Positions 17,101-25,161 of a DNA stretch of 64,000 nt are shown here, piece by piece. Each line of letters starts with the position of its first letter. Position 1 is the stretch's first letter. Origin of the DNA: HXMU1420-2 sp034670145 (GTDB lineage Bacteria > Pseudomonadota > Alphaproteobacteria > Rhodobacterales > Rhodobacteraceae); contig JAXMOA010000003.1 of the NCBI GenBank assembly GCA_034670145.1, positions 124,001 to 188,000 of the forward strand. The letters run 5' to 3'. Made by a program: the position numbers and the translations under genes. The notes below the pieces were generated by a model. The model worked only from the letters and a program-made list of their open reading frames with translations. It was not told the origin of the DNA and made no database searches.

Positions 17101-19007
17101 GGCCACTGACAGGCCGCGCCTCCAGCACGCTCTCGGCCTCTGGCACCCTGTCGGATCAAAGCATCGACATCCTGCTGACCGGGCTGTTTCAGGACATCAC
17201 CACCGGCATCGCGCAGGCCGACACCCTGCTGGCTGGTGAATATCACCTGCGCGCGGACGCAAGCACCCAGGCCGATGGCCTCGACCTGCGCAGCCTGATC
17301 CTGACCGGCCCATCGCTGAAACTGCGCGCCAACGGCCTCGCCTCGCCCACCACGCCAGATCTGCAAGCCACCCTCACCCTGCCCGAAACCGCCCGCCTGG
17401 TGCCCAATCTGACGGGTGAAACGATTGTGGATCTGTCCCTCACCACGCAGGACGCCGATTTGCAGGCCAAAATCGCGCTGCAAGGACCAAACAGCAGCTA
17501 CGCCAATGCCCAGGCCAGCTTGTCCCCCAATGGCGACGCCGACATCAGCTTTGAAACCGAATTCAAACGGCTCGAACGCCTGATCGCACAACTGCCCGGC
17601 ACGCTTCAGGCTGCGGGCACGGCCCAGCGCCGGGCCGACCTCTGGCAATTCGATACCAGCGCAACCGGCCCTGCAGGCATTGAAACCAATGTCACCGGGG
17701 CATTTGATCAGGCTGCGGGCACATTGGATGCCACCGCCAAGGGCAACATCCAGATGGCCGTCGCCAATGCCGCCCTGTCGCCGATCTCGGCCAAGGGCAA
17801 CGCCGGTTTCGACCTGACCATTCAGGGCCCACCGGCCCTGGGCTCCGTATCCGGCCAGATCACCCTCAGCCAGGGCGCCATCGCCATCCCCCAGATCCAG
17901 AACGCCGTGCAGAACTTTACCGGCACCGTCTCGCTCAGTGACAGCAGCGCCGCCCTCGCACTGCGCGGCGACCTGCGCACAGGCGGCAGCTTTTCGGTCA
18001 ACGGCCCGGTCGCCCTTGCCGCGCCCTTTGACGGCAACATCGCCATCGCCCTGCAAGAGCTCATCTTGACGGACGAAGTGGTCTACCGCGCGCCCGTCAG
18101 CGGCAAACTCTCCTTTTCTGGCCCGCTCGCGGGCGCCGCCACCCTCGCCGGACGCATTGACATCGGCGAAACCGAAATCGACATCGGCAATGTCGGCGGC
18201 TCCAGCAGCGCGGCCCCGATCCCCGATCTGGTGCATGTCAGCGAAACCGGCGCAATGCGGGCCACCCGTTCACGGGCCGGCCTGATCAAGACCAGCTCCG
18301 GCTCTGGCGGCCCCGCCATCGGGCTCGACCTGCTGATTTCGGCCCCCAAAAAGATCTTTGTGCGCGGTCGCGGCCTGGACGCCGAACTGGGCGGTGAACT
18401 CTATGTCGGCGGCACAACCGCCAATGTCGCCCCCTCTGGCCAGATCAAGCTGATCCGCGGGATCATGGGCCTGTTTGGTCGCCGGTTGGAACTCGACCGC
18501 GGGCTGATCACCCTGCAAGGCTCGTTGGAGCCCTACATGGAATTTGCTGCCACCTCATCCACCTCGTCAGGCTCCGCCACCCTGGAAATGTCCGGCCAGC
18601 TCGACAGCCTCGACATTTCCGTCACCTCCGACCCCGAACTCCCCGAAGAAGAGGCCCTGGCCCTGCTGCTGTTTGGCAACGAATTTTCCACCCTCTCCCC
18701 CTTCAAACTGGCGCAGATCGCGGCGGGCCTGCTGACCCTGCGCGGCGGCGGCAACTTTGTCGGAGACGCCGGACGAGAGGCCACCGGGGCCGATTCCGTC
18801 AGCCTGGCCAACGATTCCTCCGGGGCGCCCTCCCTGGGGCTGGGCGGCTATGTCTCGGACAACATTTATACGGATGTCGCCGTCAACATCGACGGCAACA
18901 CCGAGCTGAACATCAACCTCGATGTAACCGATAGCCTGACCATCAAAGGCTCTGTCGATAACGAAGGCCAAAGCGGCATTGGCCTCTTCTTTGACCGCGA
19001 CTACTAG
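14181..19007 (+). CDS. tamB: Translocation and assembly module inner-membrane protein TamB
   Basis: 1608 residues, an AsmA-like/TamB bridge spanning from inner to outer membrane. A short N-terminal hydrophobic stretch is followed by very long beta-helical repeats and the conserved C-terminal TamB domain (about residues 1300-1608, including IRGIMGLFGRRLELDRGLI and ALALLLFGNEFSTLSPF). It starts with TTG, overlapping the tamA stop in TTGA. Internally, residues about 222-655 and 673-1110 are clearly related (for example GGLISKLLSLPDSPPVTL and GGPVGQIIGIPGGPALSL), showing duplication. It is long for a TamB, in line with that duplication. Confidence 0.92.
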   Translation: MRRFLALTSAALLLQFTPQLNSPLLAQDKPAETTQEEDEAGGPLVRFLENTLSNDSRTIRVTGLEGALSSQATIQSIEVSDTDGVWFRLTGAVLDWNRLALVRGRFSVNELSAQSIEILRAPLPSTDAEAPAPEAQPFAMPELPVSIEIGKLAVAKIDLAEDVIGLAATLEVRGNLTLADGALDTDLTIDRLDRTSDQIAIKASFANETRQIGVDIRAQEAAGGLISKLLSLPDSPPVTLTIKGDGPVTDFAADLSLATDQIQRVSGRVSLTGQGEGDAQDIAFDAKIEGDLRPLLAPDFTAFFGPQTRLHVAGQRAASNEIDISTIALAADALSVNGAVSLDAQTQPTRVNLDIALGDAQGGTVVLPVPDGKTTVQGITAKATFDSAQGPDWTLSAQIDQFAQPGLTLGSAKLTAAGQYTPEQSIPLTGTLQAQIAALGFADAALRKGVGDSMSLDGEFSLSKGETLNLSNFALKGSDYAMVLDMAVSGLNSGFGIDGTVKADLSDLSRFDALADRPIAGALTATLTGKGDPLGGVFSFLLEGTGTELRAGSEALDKLLIGDTNLTLDAERGPNGLQIRQLRLNGEALTADASGSVKTGRADLTLTASLDDLARVMPDLPGPVTVSGTASQRRDTWTADLDIDAPGGAQMTLDATVPMDLGPDLAFDLSLSEPAGGPVGQIIGIPGGPALSLDARGGGALSDFLANIALATEGTDRLSGVVTLREDADPSAATANATATAFQAKLSGDATPFLAQQFHDFFGTNAQLNITGLRNAEGQIDLSALDIDTGALRLTGTAQISAQGKPLSADLDIALGTGTGTTRLPVPGDPIDLRRAVIKAQLDGQSGDAWSLSANVDGLTHPQASLNRLTLRGQGTISSTDILAVAGSLTAGLQGLSMTDPALRAAIGPSLSLDGQFNLPGDDTLSLDTLTLRGQDMELLATANLSDLSDSQTFEANTELRLTDLGRFSGLAKRPLTGRASSTLSASGTLSDQSIDILLTGLFQDITTGIAQADTLLAGEYHLRADASTQADGLDLRSLILTGPSLKLRANGLASPTTPDLQATLTLPETARLVPNLTGETIVDLSLTTQDADLQAKIALQGPNSSYANAQASLSPNGDADISFETEFKRLERLIAQLPGTLQAAGTAQRRADLWQFDTSATGPAGIETNVTGAFDQAAGTLDATAKGNIQMAVANAALSPISAKGNAGFDLTIQGPPALGSVSGQITLSQGAIAIPQIQNAVQNFTGTVSLSDSSAALALRGDLRTGGSFSVNGPVALAAPFDGNIAIALQELILTDEVVYRAPVSGKLSFSGPLAGAATLAGRIDIGETEIDIGNVGGSSSAAPIPDLVHVSETGAMRATRSRAGLIKTSSGSGGPAIGLDLLISAPKKIFVRGRGLDAELGGELYVGGTTANVAPSGQIKLIRGIMGLFGRRLELDRGLITLQGSLEPYMEFAATSSTSSGSATLEMSGQLDSLDISVTSDPELPEEEALALLLFGNEFSTLSPFKLAQIAAGLLTLRGGGNFVGDAGREATGADSVSLANDSSGAPSLGLGGYVSDNIYTDVAVNIDGNTELNINLDVTDSLTIKGSVDNEGQSGIGLFFDRDY

Positions 19008-19033
19008 GCCAGCCCCAAGGCCCAAGGACACAT

Positions 19034-20824
19034 ATGACCTTTACCACCCGACCTGAAATCACCGGCACCTTTGGCGTCGTCACCAGCACCCATTGGATCG
19101 CCTCGGCTGTCGGCATGTCCATGCTCGAACGCGGCGGCAACGCTTTTGATGCGGCCGTCGCAACCGGGCTGACCCTGCAGGTTGTCGAACCGCATCTGAA
19201 CGGACCACTGGGGGATCTGCCCGCCCTGATCCGCCCCGCCGGGGCCGATCAGCCAACAGTCATCTGTGGTCAGGGCCCCGCCCCAGCCGGCGCAACCATC
19301 GACCATTACAAGGCCGAAGGCCTTGACCTGATCCCCGGCGCGGGCCTGCTGGCCACCGTGATCCCCGGTGCGTTTGATGCCTGGATGCTGATGCTGCGCG
19401 ACCACGGGCGCCTGTCGCTGCGCGATGTGCTGGAACCCGCCATCCACTACGCCCGCTCTGGCGCGCCCACACTGCCGGGCGTCAGCCGCACCATCGCAGG
19501 TCTGGCCGAATTCTTTGCCGAAGAATGGCCCAGCTCGGCCGCCACCTGGATGCCAAACGGAGCGGCCCCCGCCCCGGGCGCCCTGATGTGCAACCCCGCC
19601 CTCGCAGACACCTGGACCCGCCTGCTGCGCGAAACCGAAGGCGCCGCCAGCCGCAGCGCCCAGATCGACAGCGCCCGCCACCAGTTCCAGCAAGGCTTTG
19701 TCGCCGAGGCCATCGACAGCTACCTGCAAGAGGCCTGCGTCGCCGACTCCACCGGCGACCGACGCCGTGGCGTCCTCACCGGGGCCGATATGGCCGGGTT
19801 CCAGGCCACCTACGAAGCCCCCCGCGCGACCGACTACAACGGCTGGACCGTGTGGAAAACCGACAGCTGGGGCCAGGGCCCGGCCCTGCTGCAGGCACTC
19901 AACATCCTGCAAGGCACCGATATCGCCCGGATGGACCCGAACGGAGCCGAATTCGTCCACCTCGTCACTGAAACCATCAAACTCAGCTTCGCCGACCGCG
20001 AGGCTTACTACGGCGATCCCGCCCATTTCGACATCCCGATCGAAACGCTGCTGTCACAGGCCTATGCGGACCAGCGACGGGCCTGCCTGACGCAAACCGC
20101 CTCGACCGAGCAACGCCCGGGCACCATCCCGGGGTTCGAACACCTGCGCGACGCCGCCATCGAACGCGCCGGACGCCATATCGCCCAGGCCGGCGGGATC
20201 GGCGCGGGCGAGCCGACCATGGCCCACCTGCGCGACCGGCGCGGCGATACCGTGCACCTGGATGTGATCGACGCCGAGGGCAACATGGTCTCGGTCACCC
20301 CATCAGGCGGCTGGCTGCAATCCTCGCCAGTCATTCCGGGCCTCGGCATGCCGCTCAATTCACGCGCCCAGATGTTCTGGCTGGACCAGGGGCTGCCCAC
20401 CTCCCTTGCACCGGGCCGCAGACCGCGCACCACGCTCACCCCCTCCATGGCGCAGGGGCCCGATGGCACCCAGCTCGCCTTTGGCACCCCGGGCGGAGAC
20501 CAGCAGGACCAATGGCAGCTCATCCTGTTCCTGCGCCTGGCCCATGGTCAGGGCAACCTCCAGGCGGCCATCGACGCACCGCTCTTTCATACCGGCCATA
20601 ACCAAAGCTCGTTTTATCCCCGGATCTCGCAACCGGGCCACCTGATGGCCGAGGAAAGCTTTGGCGACCAAACCCTGGATGCCCTGCGCCAGCGCGGTCA
20701 TCTGCTGGAACCGGCCGCGCCCTGGACCGTCGGCCGCCTGACCGCCGCCGCACGCAACCCTGACGGGCTGCTGCGCGCCGCTGCAACCCCCCGCCTGATG
20801 CAGGCCTATGCCGTGGGACGCTAG
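19034..20824 (+). CDS. ggt: Gamma-glutamyltransferase family Ntn hydrolase
   Basis: 596-residue protein of the GGT family, whose members cleave gamma-glutamyl bonds and mature by autocleavage before a threonine. The likely nucleophile is Thr406 in RRGDTVHLDVIDAEGNMVS, followed by PSGGWLQSSP. The N-terminal half has the usual GVVTSTHWIASAVGMSMLERGGNAFDAA pattern. However, the Gly-rich turn after VEP that most GGTs carry reads HLNGPLGDLP here, and no clear export signal is present, so it may be a cytoplasmic GGT-like hydrolase with a different substrate. The start at 19034 follows AAGGAC; 26 bp after tamB. Confidence 0.8.
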   Translation: MTFTTRPEITGTFGVVTSTHWIASAVGMSMLERGGNAFDAAVATGLTLQVVEPHLNGPLGDLPALIRPAGADQPTVICGQGPAPAGATIDHYKAEGLDLIPGAGLLATVIPGAFDAWMLMLRDHGRLSLRDVLEPAIHYARSGAPTLPGVSRTIAGLAEFFAEEWPSSAATWMPNGAAPAPGALMCNPALADTWTRLLRETEGAASRSAQIDSARHQFQQGFVAEAIDSYLQEACVADSTGDRRRGVLTGADMAGFQATYEAPRATDYNGWTVWKTDSWGQGPALLQALNILQGTDIARMDPNGAEFVHLVTETIKLSFADREAYYGDPAHFDIPIETLLSQAYADQRRACLTQTASTEQRPGTIPGFEHLRDAAIERAGRHIAQAGGIGAGEPTMAHLRDRRGDTVHLDVIDAEGNMVSVTPSGGWLQSSPVIPGLGMPLNSRAQMFWLDQGLPTSLAPGRRPRTTLTPSMAQGPDGTQLAFGTPGGDQQDQWQLILFLRLAHGQGNLQAAIDAPLFHTGHNQSSFYPRISQPGHLMAEESFGDQTLDALRQRGHLLEPAAPWTVGRLTAAARNPDGLLRAAATPRLMQAYAVGR

Positions 20825-20898
20825 GCGCTGGCCCCATTTGGCCTAGACCTCCTGCCCCCGCCCCCGTAATCTCGCCCAGCGCAATCGGAGACACCCAT

Positions 20899-21762
20899 AT
20901 GGCCACCGGCAAAAACATCCGCACCTATTTCAACGGGACCTGGCAGGATGGAGACGTCCCGATCATGAGCGCAGCGGACCATGGCGCCTGGTTGGGCTCC
21001 AACGTCTTTGACGGGGCCCGCTGGGTCGATGGCCTCAGCCCGGACCTCGACAAACACTGCGAACGCGTCAACAACTCGGCCCGGGCGCTGATGCTCAACC
21101 CGACCGTCTCGACCGAAGACATGGTCGCGATCGTGCAGGAAGGGCTCGACCAATTCGGCGGCGACACGGCGATCTACATCCGGCCCATGTATTGGGGCAT
21201 CCACGGCAACCAGACCGCCATCATGCCCAGCCAGGACACCACCGGCTTTGCCATCTGCCTCGAAGAAATCCCAATGCCCCCCAGCACGGCCAGCGCAACA
21301 TTGACCCGCACCCAGTTCCGCCGCCCCATCCTGGAAAGCGCCGTGGTCAACGCCAAGGCCGGCTGCCTCTATCCCAACAACGCCCGCATGCTGGCCGAGG
21401 CCAATGCCAAAGGCTTCTCCAATGCGATCGTCGCAGACGCCATGGGCAATGTGGCAGAAACCGCAACCGCCAATATCTTCATGGTCAAGGATGGCGAGGT
21501 GTTCACCCCGATCCCCAATGGCACCTTTCTGGCCGGCATCACCCGCGCGCGCCATATCATCAACATGACGGCGGATGGCATGAAAGTGCATGAAACCGTC
21601 CTCAGCTTTGACGATTTTCACGACGCGGACGAGGTGTTCCTGTCCGGAAACATGGCCAAAGTCACCGCGATCACCGCCTTTGATGACACCCAGTATCAGG
21701 CAGGCCCCGTCACAGCCCGCGTGCGCGAAATGTATTGGGACTGGGCCGCATCGGCGCGCTAG
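20899..21762 (+). CDS. ilvE: Class IV aminotransferase (branched-chain type)
   Basis: PLP enzyme of fold type IV, 287 residues. The lysine in VVNAKAGCLYPNNARMLAEA fits the Schiff-base site and GNVAETATANIFMVKDGEVFTP is the family signature for the PLP-phosphate region; TFLAGITRARHI follows as expected. Probably transaminates branched-chain amino acids, though D-amino-acid or aminodeoxychorismate-lyase-like activity in the same fold cannot be excluded. The ATG at 20899 follows GGAGAC. It stands alone between ggt and an acetyltransferase, same strand. Confidence 0.85.
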   Translation: MATGKNIRTYFNGTWQDGDVPIMSAADHGAWLGSNVFDGARWVDGLSPDLDKHCERVNNSARALMLNPTVSTEDMVAIVQEGLDQFGGDTAIYIRPMYWGIHGNQTAIMPSQDTTGFAICLEEIPMPPSTASATLTRTQFRRPILESAVVNAKAGCLYPNNARMLAEANAKGFSNAIVADAMGNVAETATANIFMVKDGEVFTPIPNGTFLAGITRARHIINMTADGMKVHETVLSFDDFHDADEVFLSGNMAKVTAITAFDDTQYQAGPVTARVREMYWDWAASAR

Positions 21763-21782
21763 GGCCCGGTCCGCTCGCCCCA

Positions 21783-22250
21783 ATGACATCACCAGTGGAA
21801 CCCGTGCCATTGACTCAGGCCAGCGCAGCAGATCTGGCCGCGCTCAGCGCGCTGTGTCTGCGCTCCAAGGCCTATTGGAACTATGACGCCGCCTTTCTGG
21901 AGGCCTGCCGGTCAGAGCTGACTCTCTCTGCCTCCGACCTCGACGATGCCATCGCCGTCACCCGGCAACCCCACCGGTTTACCGGTATCGTTCAGGTTGC
22001 GCTTTTGGGGCAAACCGCAACTCTGGAACGCCTGTTCATAGAGCCTGACCTGATTGGCCAGGGCCTGGGCAAGGCGCTGTTGCACTGGGCTGTCGATCAG
22101 GCCCGCAGCGCAGGCGCGCTCCAGCTGCGGATCGAAGCCGACCCGGGCGCGGCGCCGTTTTATCTGGCACAGAACGCCACCCAAATCGGCAGCGTGCCGT
22201 CCGGCTCCATCCCGGGCCGCCAGCTGCCGCTGCTCCGGATCGCGCTCTGA
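21783..22250 (+). CDS. GNAT family N-acetyltransferase
   Basis: 155 residues with the acetyl-CoA-binding motif LFIEPDLIGQGLGKALLHWAV near residues 82-102 and a C-terminal half ending in a short beta strand. The ATG at 21783 is 20 bp after the aminotransferase stop; an earlier start would overlap that gene. Substrate cannot be inferred. Probably cotranscribed with the upstream aminotransferase. Confidence 0.75.
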   Translation: MTSPVEPVPLTQASAADLAALSALCLRSKAYWNYDAAFLEACRSELTLSASDLDDAIAVTRQPHRFTGIVQVALLGQTATLERLFIEPDLIGQGLGKALLHWAVDQARSAGALQLRIEADPGAAPFYLAQNATQIGSVPSGSIPGRQLPLLRIAL

Positions 22251-22389
22251 CCACCGGTCAACCCGGCCCCAAACCTTTGAACCTCTCCACAAAAAGCGCG
22301 CCACCGATCCCGCCAGCCCGCCATCTGACATCCCCATTGCCTGCCCGGCCTCACTCAGTCATGATCCCCCCCAGAAGGAGACCCCGACG

Positions 22390-22845
22390 ATGCGCAAGTT
22401 TCTGGTCATTCTTGACGACAGCCGCGAGTGCCTGAACGCCATGCGGTTCGCAGCCATGCGCGCCGCCAATACCGGCGGCGGCGTATCAATCCTGTCGATC
22501 ATTCCACCGGACGAATTCAACCACTGGATCGGCGTCGGCGCCGTCATGCGCGAAGAGGCCCGCGAACGCATCCACGCCCATTTCGAAGTCTTCGCAAAAT
22601 GGATGCGCGACCGTCAAAAGGTCGACCCGGAGCTGGTCATCCGCGAAGGCGACCCGGTCCCCGAAATCCTGTCACAAATCGAACAAGACACCGAAATCGG
22701 CGTCCTCGTGCTGGGCGCAGGCACCGACCGCAAGGGCCCCGGCCCGCTCGTCACCCAACTCACCCGCTCTTCCGGCTCTTTGCCCATCCCGATGACAATC
22801 GTCCCCGGCGACCTCAGCAAAGAGCGCCTGGAGGCCATCACCTGA
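22390..22845 (+). CDS. Universal stress protein (Usp) family
   Basis: 151 residues of the UspA alpha/beta fold: MRKFLVILDDSRECLNAMRFAA at the start, and GVLVLGAGTDRKGPGPLVT plus LPIPMTIVPG near the end. The family ATP motif G-2x-G-9x-G(S/T) is not clearly present, so it may be of the non-ATP-binding kind. The start at 22390 is behind AGAAGGAG. It precedes nfuA, suggesting a stress or repair setting. Confidence 0.82.
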   Translation: MRKFLVILDDSRECLNAMRFAAMRAANTGGGVSILSIIPPDEFNHWIGVGAVMREEARERIHAHFEVFAKWMRDRQKVDPELVIREGDPVPEILSQIEQDTEIGVLVLGAGTDRKGPGPLVTQLTRSSGSLPIPMTIVPGDLSKERLEAIT

Positions 22846-22983
22846 ACCGCCGGCCCGGCTTGTGCCTTCAATCTGCCCGCCAAAACCGCTCCTACCGGTC
22901 CAGCCCGCTATTTAGAACCATTCCAATCCTTGACTTGCCCCCGGCCCCACCGCATATCCATAGGATCAACCGAGGACCGCACC

Positions 22984-23547
22984 ATGTTCATCCAGACCGA
23001 ATCGACCCCAAACCCCGCCACGCTGAAATTCCTCCCGGGCCAAACGGTACTGGAGGCCGGCACAGCCGATTTCCCCACATCCGACACATCCGAGAAATCC
23101 CCCCTCGCCGCCCGCGTCTTTGCGGTAGACGGCGTAGCGGGCGTGTTTCTGGGCAATGACTTTGTCACCGTGACAAAGGCCGACGCCGTGGAATGGGACC
23201 ATATCAAACCCGCGATCCTTGGCGCGATCATGGAACATTACCAATCCGGCCAGCCGGTCATGGCAGACGACCAGTCCACCGGCTCCGGCCACGCCGAACA
23301 CACCGGCGAAGACGGCGAAATCGTCGACCAGATCAAGGACCTGCTGGACAGCCGCGTGCGTCCGGCCGTGGCCCAGGATGGCGGCGACATCACCTTTTAC
23401 GGCTTTGACCGTGGCGTCGTCTATCTGCACATGCAGGGCGCCTGCGCGGGCTGCCCGTCGTCGACGCTGACGCTCAAGATGGGCATCGAAAACCTGCTGC
23501 GCCACTATATCCCAGAGGTGCTCGAGGTGCGCCCGGTTGCCGTCTGA
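22984..23547 (+). CDS. nfuA: NfuA-type iron-sulfur cluster scaffold
   Basis: 187 residues: an N-terminal Nfu_N domain (MFIQTESTPNPATLKFLPGQ) and a C-terminal NifU-like domain with the cluster-binding CxxC in GACAGCPSS (Cys154, Cys157). It carries or delivers Fe-S clusters to client proteins. The chosen ATG at 22984 gives the exact family N-terminus and follows GAGGAC. The next gene starts inside its last codons. Confidence 0.93.
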   Translation: MFIQTESTPNPATLKFLPGQTVLEAGTADFPTSDTSEKSPLAARVFAVDGVAGVFLGNDFVTVTKADAVEWDHIKPAILGAIMEHYQSGQPVMADDQSTGSGHAEHTGEDGEIVDQIKDLLDSRVRPAVAQDGGDITFYGFDRGVVYLHMQGACAGCPSSTLTLKMGIENLLRHYIPEVLEVRPVAV

Positions 23548-23986
23548 CACGCAATCGCCATCGAAAACGGCTCACGGGCGCTGCTATTGCGGCGCCTGTG
23601 TTGTCAGATCGACCCGGCAACCACAACACGTGGCTTACTGCCACTGTAGCGACTGTCGCCGCTGGACCGGAGCGCCCGTCGCGGCCTTTGCCGCCTTTGA
23701 GACGCCCGATGCCATATTCTCGCCACCGCTGGACGCAGGCCGCTCTTTCGCGCCGGGCGTGCGACGCTGGACATGCCCCGAATGCGGCTCTCCGCTGGCG
23801 GCCACCTTCGACTATCTGCCGGGGCAAATCTATGTGCCCCTAGGCCTGCTCGACAATGCGCAGGAGTTCCCGCCCGCCCTGCACTGCCACGCAGACTCCG
23901 CGCTGCCTTGGCTGCACCAGTCCGACGGGCTGGAGCGCACCAGCGCCAGCGCCCGTTTGACCCTGCGCAGCGCCAAAACCCCCTGA
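23537..23986 (+). CDS. GFA domain zinc protein
   Basis: 149 residues of the glutathione-dependent formaldehyde-activating (GFA/CENP-V) family. Zinc ligands are seen in GRCYCGACVV, YCHCSDCRRWTGAPV and WTCPECGSPLA. Function of this member is unknown; the family name comes from a disputed activity. I take the TTG at 23537, which overlaps the nfuA stop; other starts within the first residues are possible. It is followed by tsaB in TGATG overlap, so it is part of this operon. Confidence 0.78.
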   Translation: MPSDTQSPSKTAHGRCYCGACVVRSTRQPQHVAYCHCSDCRRWTGAPVAAFAAFETPDAIFSPPLDAGRSFAPGVRRWTCPECGSPLAATFDYLPGQIYVPLGLLDNAQEFPPALHCHADSALPWLHQSDGLERTSASARLTLRSAKTP

Positions 23987-24567
23987 TGACCGCCCCCTCC
24001 TCCGCCCTCACACTCGCCTTTGACACATCCGGCGCCTGGTGCGCCGCGGCCCTGATGCGCGACACCGCCATCATCGACACCCGCGTCGAAGAGATGTCAC
24101 GCGGCCAAGGCGAACGCCTGATGCTCCTCCTGCAAGAGCTGTTGCAGGACAACGCCTGCGACTGGCCCAGCCTGACAACCATCGGCGTCGGCACCGGACC
24201 GGGCAATTTCACCGGAATCCGCATCGCCGTATCAGCCGCCCGCGGGCTGGCCATGGGGCTGAACATCCCGGCCATCGGCGTCGACGGGTTCCAGGCGCGC
24301 GCCGCCTGCCATCCCGCAGGCAGCCTTGTTGCCATTCCCGCCCCGCGCGACCGGCTCTATATCGCAGACCCACAGCCACGCCTGATGGCCGCCGCCGAAT
24401 GCCCAGACGCCATCCTCCACACCGATACCGCCCCAATGGTCCAGGCCATCGCCCGTATCGCCGCCACCACGCCCGACGCGGCCAGTCGCCCCGCGCCCGC
24501 CCCGCTCTACGTGCGCCCGGCCGATGCGGCCCCGCCACGCGACGCCCCGCCGGTGCTGCTCGATTGA
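23986..24567 (+). CDS. tsaB: tRNA threonylcarbamoyladenosine biosynthesis protein TsaB
   Basis: 193-residue ASKHA-fold partner of TsaD/TsaE for t6A37 modification. It begins LTLAFDTSGAWCAAALM and contains TTIGVGTGPGNFTGIRIAVSAARGLAM, the diagnostic TsaB block. The ATG shares one base with the stop of the GFA gene and the gene overlaps rimI at its end. It is shorter than many TsaB proteins (about 200-230) but looks complete. Confidence 0.9.
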   Translation: MTAPSSALTLAFDTSGAWCAAALMRDTAIIDTRVEEMSRGQGERLMLLLQELLQDNACDWPSLTTIGVGTGPGNFTGIRIAVSAARGLAMGLNIPAIGVDGFQARAACHPAGSLVAIPAPRDRLYIADPQPRLMAAAECPDAILHTDTAPMVQAIARIAATTPDAASRPAPAPLYVRPADAAPPRDAPPVLLD

Positions 24568-24977
24568 TCGCCGCCGCAGACATGGCCGCCATCCACGCCG
24601 CCGCCTTTCCAACAGAACGCCCCTGGCAAACGCATGAATTTGCCGACCTGCTGGAACACCCGCTGACCTTCGCAGTTGGCGACACAAGGGCCTTTGCCCT
24701 GATCCGCGTGGTCGTGGACGAGGCCGAATTGCTCACCATCGCCACACATCCCGACCATCAGCGCCAGGGACTGGCCCGGGCACTGATGACCCAATGGCAC
24801 CAGCGGGCCGCCCAGCGCGGCGCCACCCGCGCATTCCTCGAGGTCGCCGCCGACAACAGCGCCGCCATAAACCTCTACCGGCAATGCGGCTACCAACAGC
24901 TCTCCGCGCGCAAGGCATACTATCCCCGCCCGGGCGGTGCCGTCGACGCACTGATCATGCAAGCAGCGTTGACGTAA
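24564..24977 (+). CDS. rimI: Ribosomal-protein-alanine N-acetyltransferase
   Basis: 137-residue GNAT protein with the acetyl-CoA motif LTIATHPDHQRQGLARALM and FLEVAADNSAAINLYRQCGYQ followed by RKAYYPRPGGAVDALIM, the standard RimI pattern (acetylates the N-terminus of S18 in characterised species). It likely starts with TTG at 24564, overlapping the tsaB stop, though an ATG at 24582 is possible. The tsaB-rimI pairing is a common arrangement and supports the assignment. Confidence 0.86.
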   Translation: MIAAADMAAIHAAAFPTERPWQTHEFADLLEHPLTFAVGDTRAFALIRVVVDEAELLTIATHPDHQRQGLARALMTQWHQRAAQRGATRAFLEVAADNSAAINLYRQCGYQQLSARKAYYPRPGGAVDALIMQAALT

Positions 24978-25161
24978 GATTACCCCGTCAAAACTTGTCC
25001 AATTGGTCCAGATTCACCCCCCCGCCCGGAAAAACAGGTTGACGCTCGCCCCCGCCAGCGGGCTTACTCAGGCCCACAAAGGCCCGCCGCGCGTGCGGGT
25101 TTATAAGGCCACCCAGCGCACAGACTGGCGGCCCAAAATAAACGGGAGATGCACCTTGACC

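Noticed and set aside
14616..18236. 1206-residue reading frame antisense to tamB
   Set aside because: High GC and biased third positions in tamB keep the opposite frame open; the translation is low-complexity (Gly, Gln, Ala, Arg-rich) with no domain or ribosome site.
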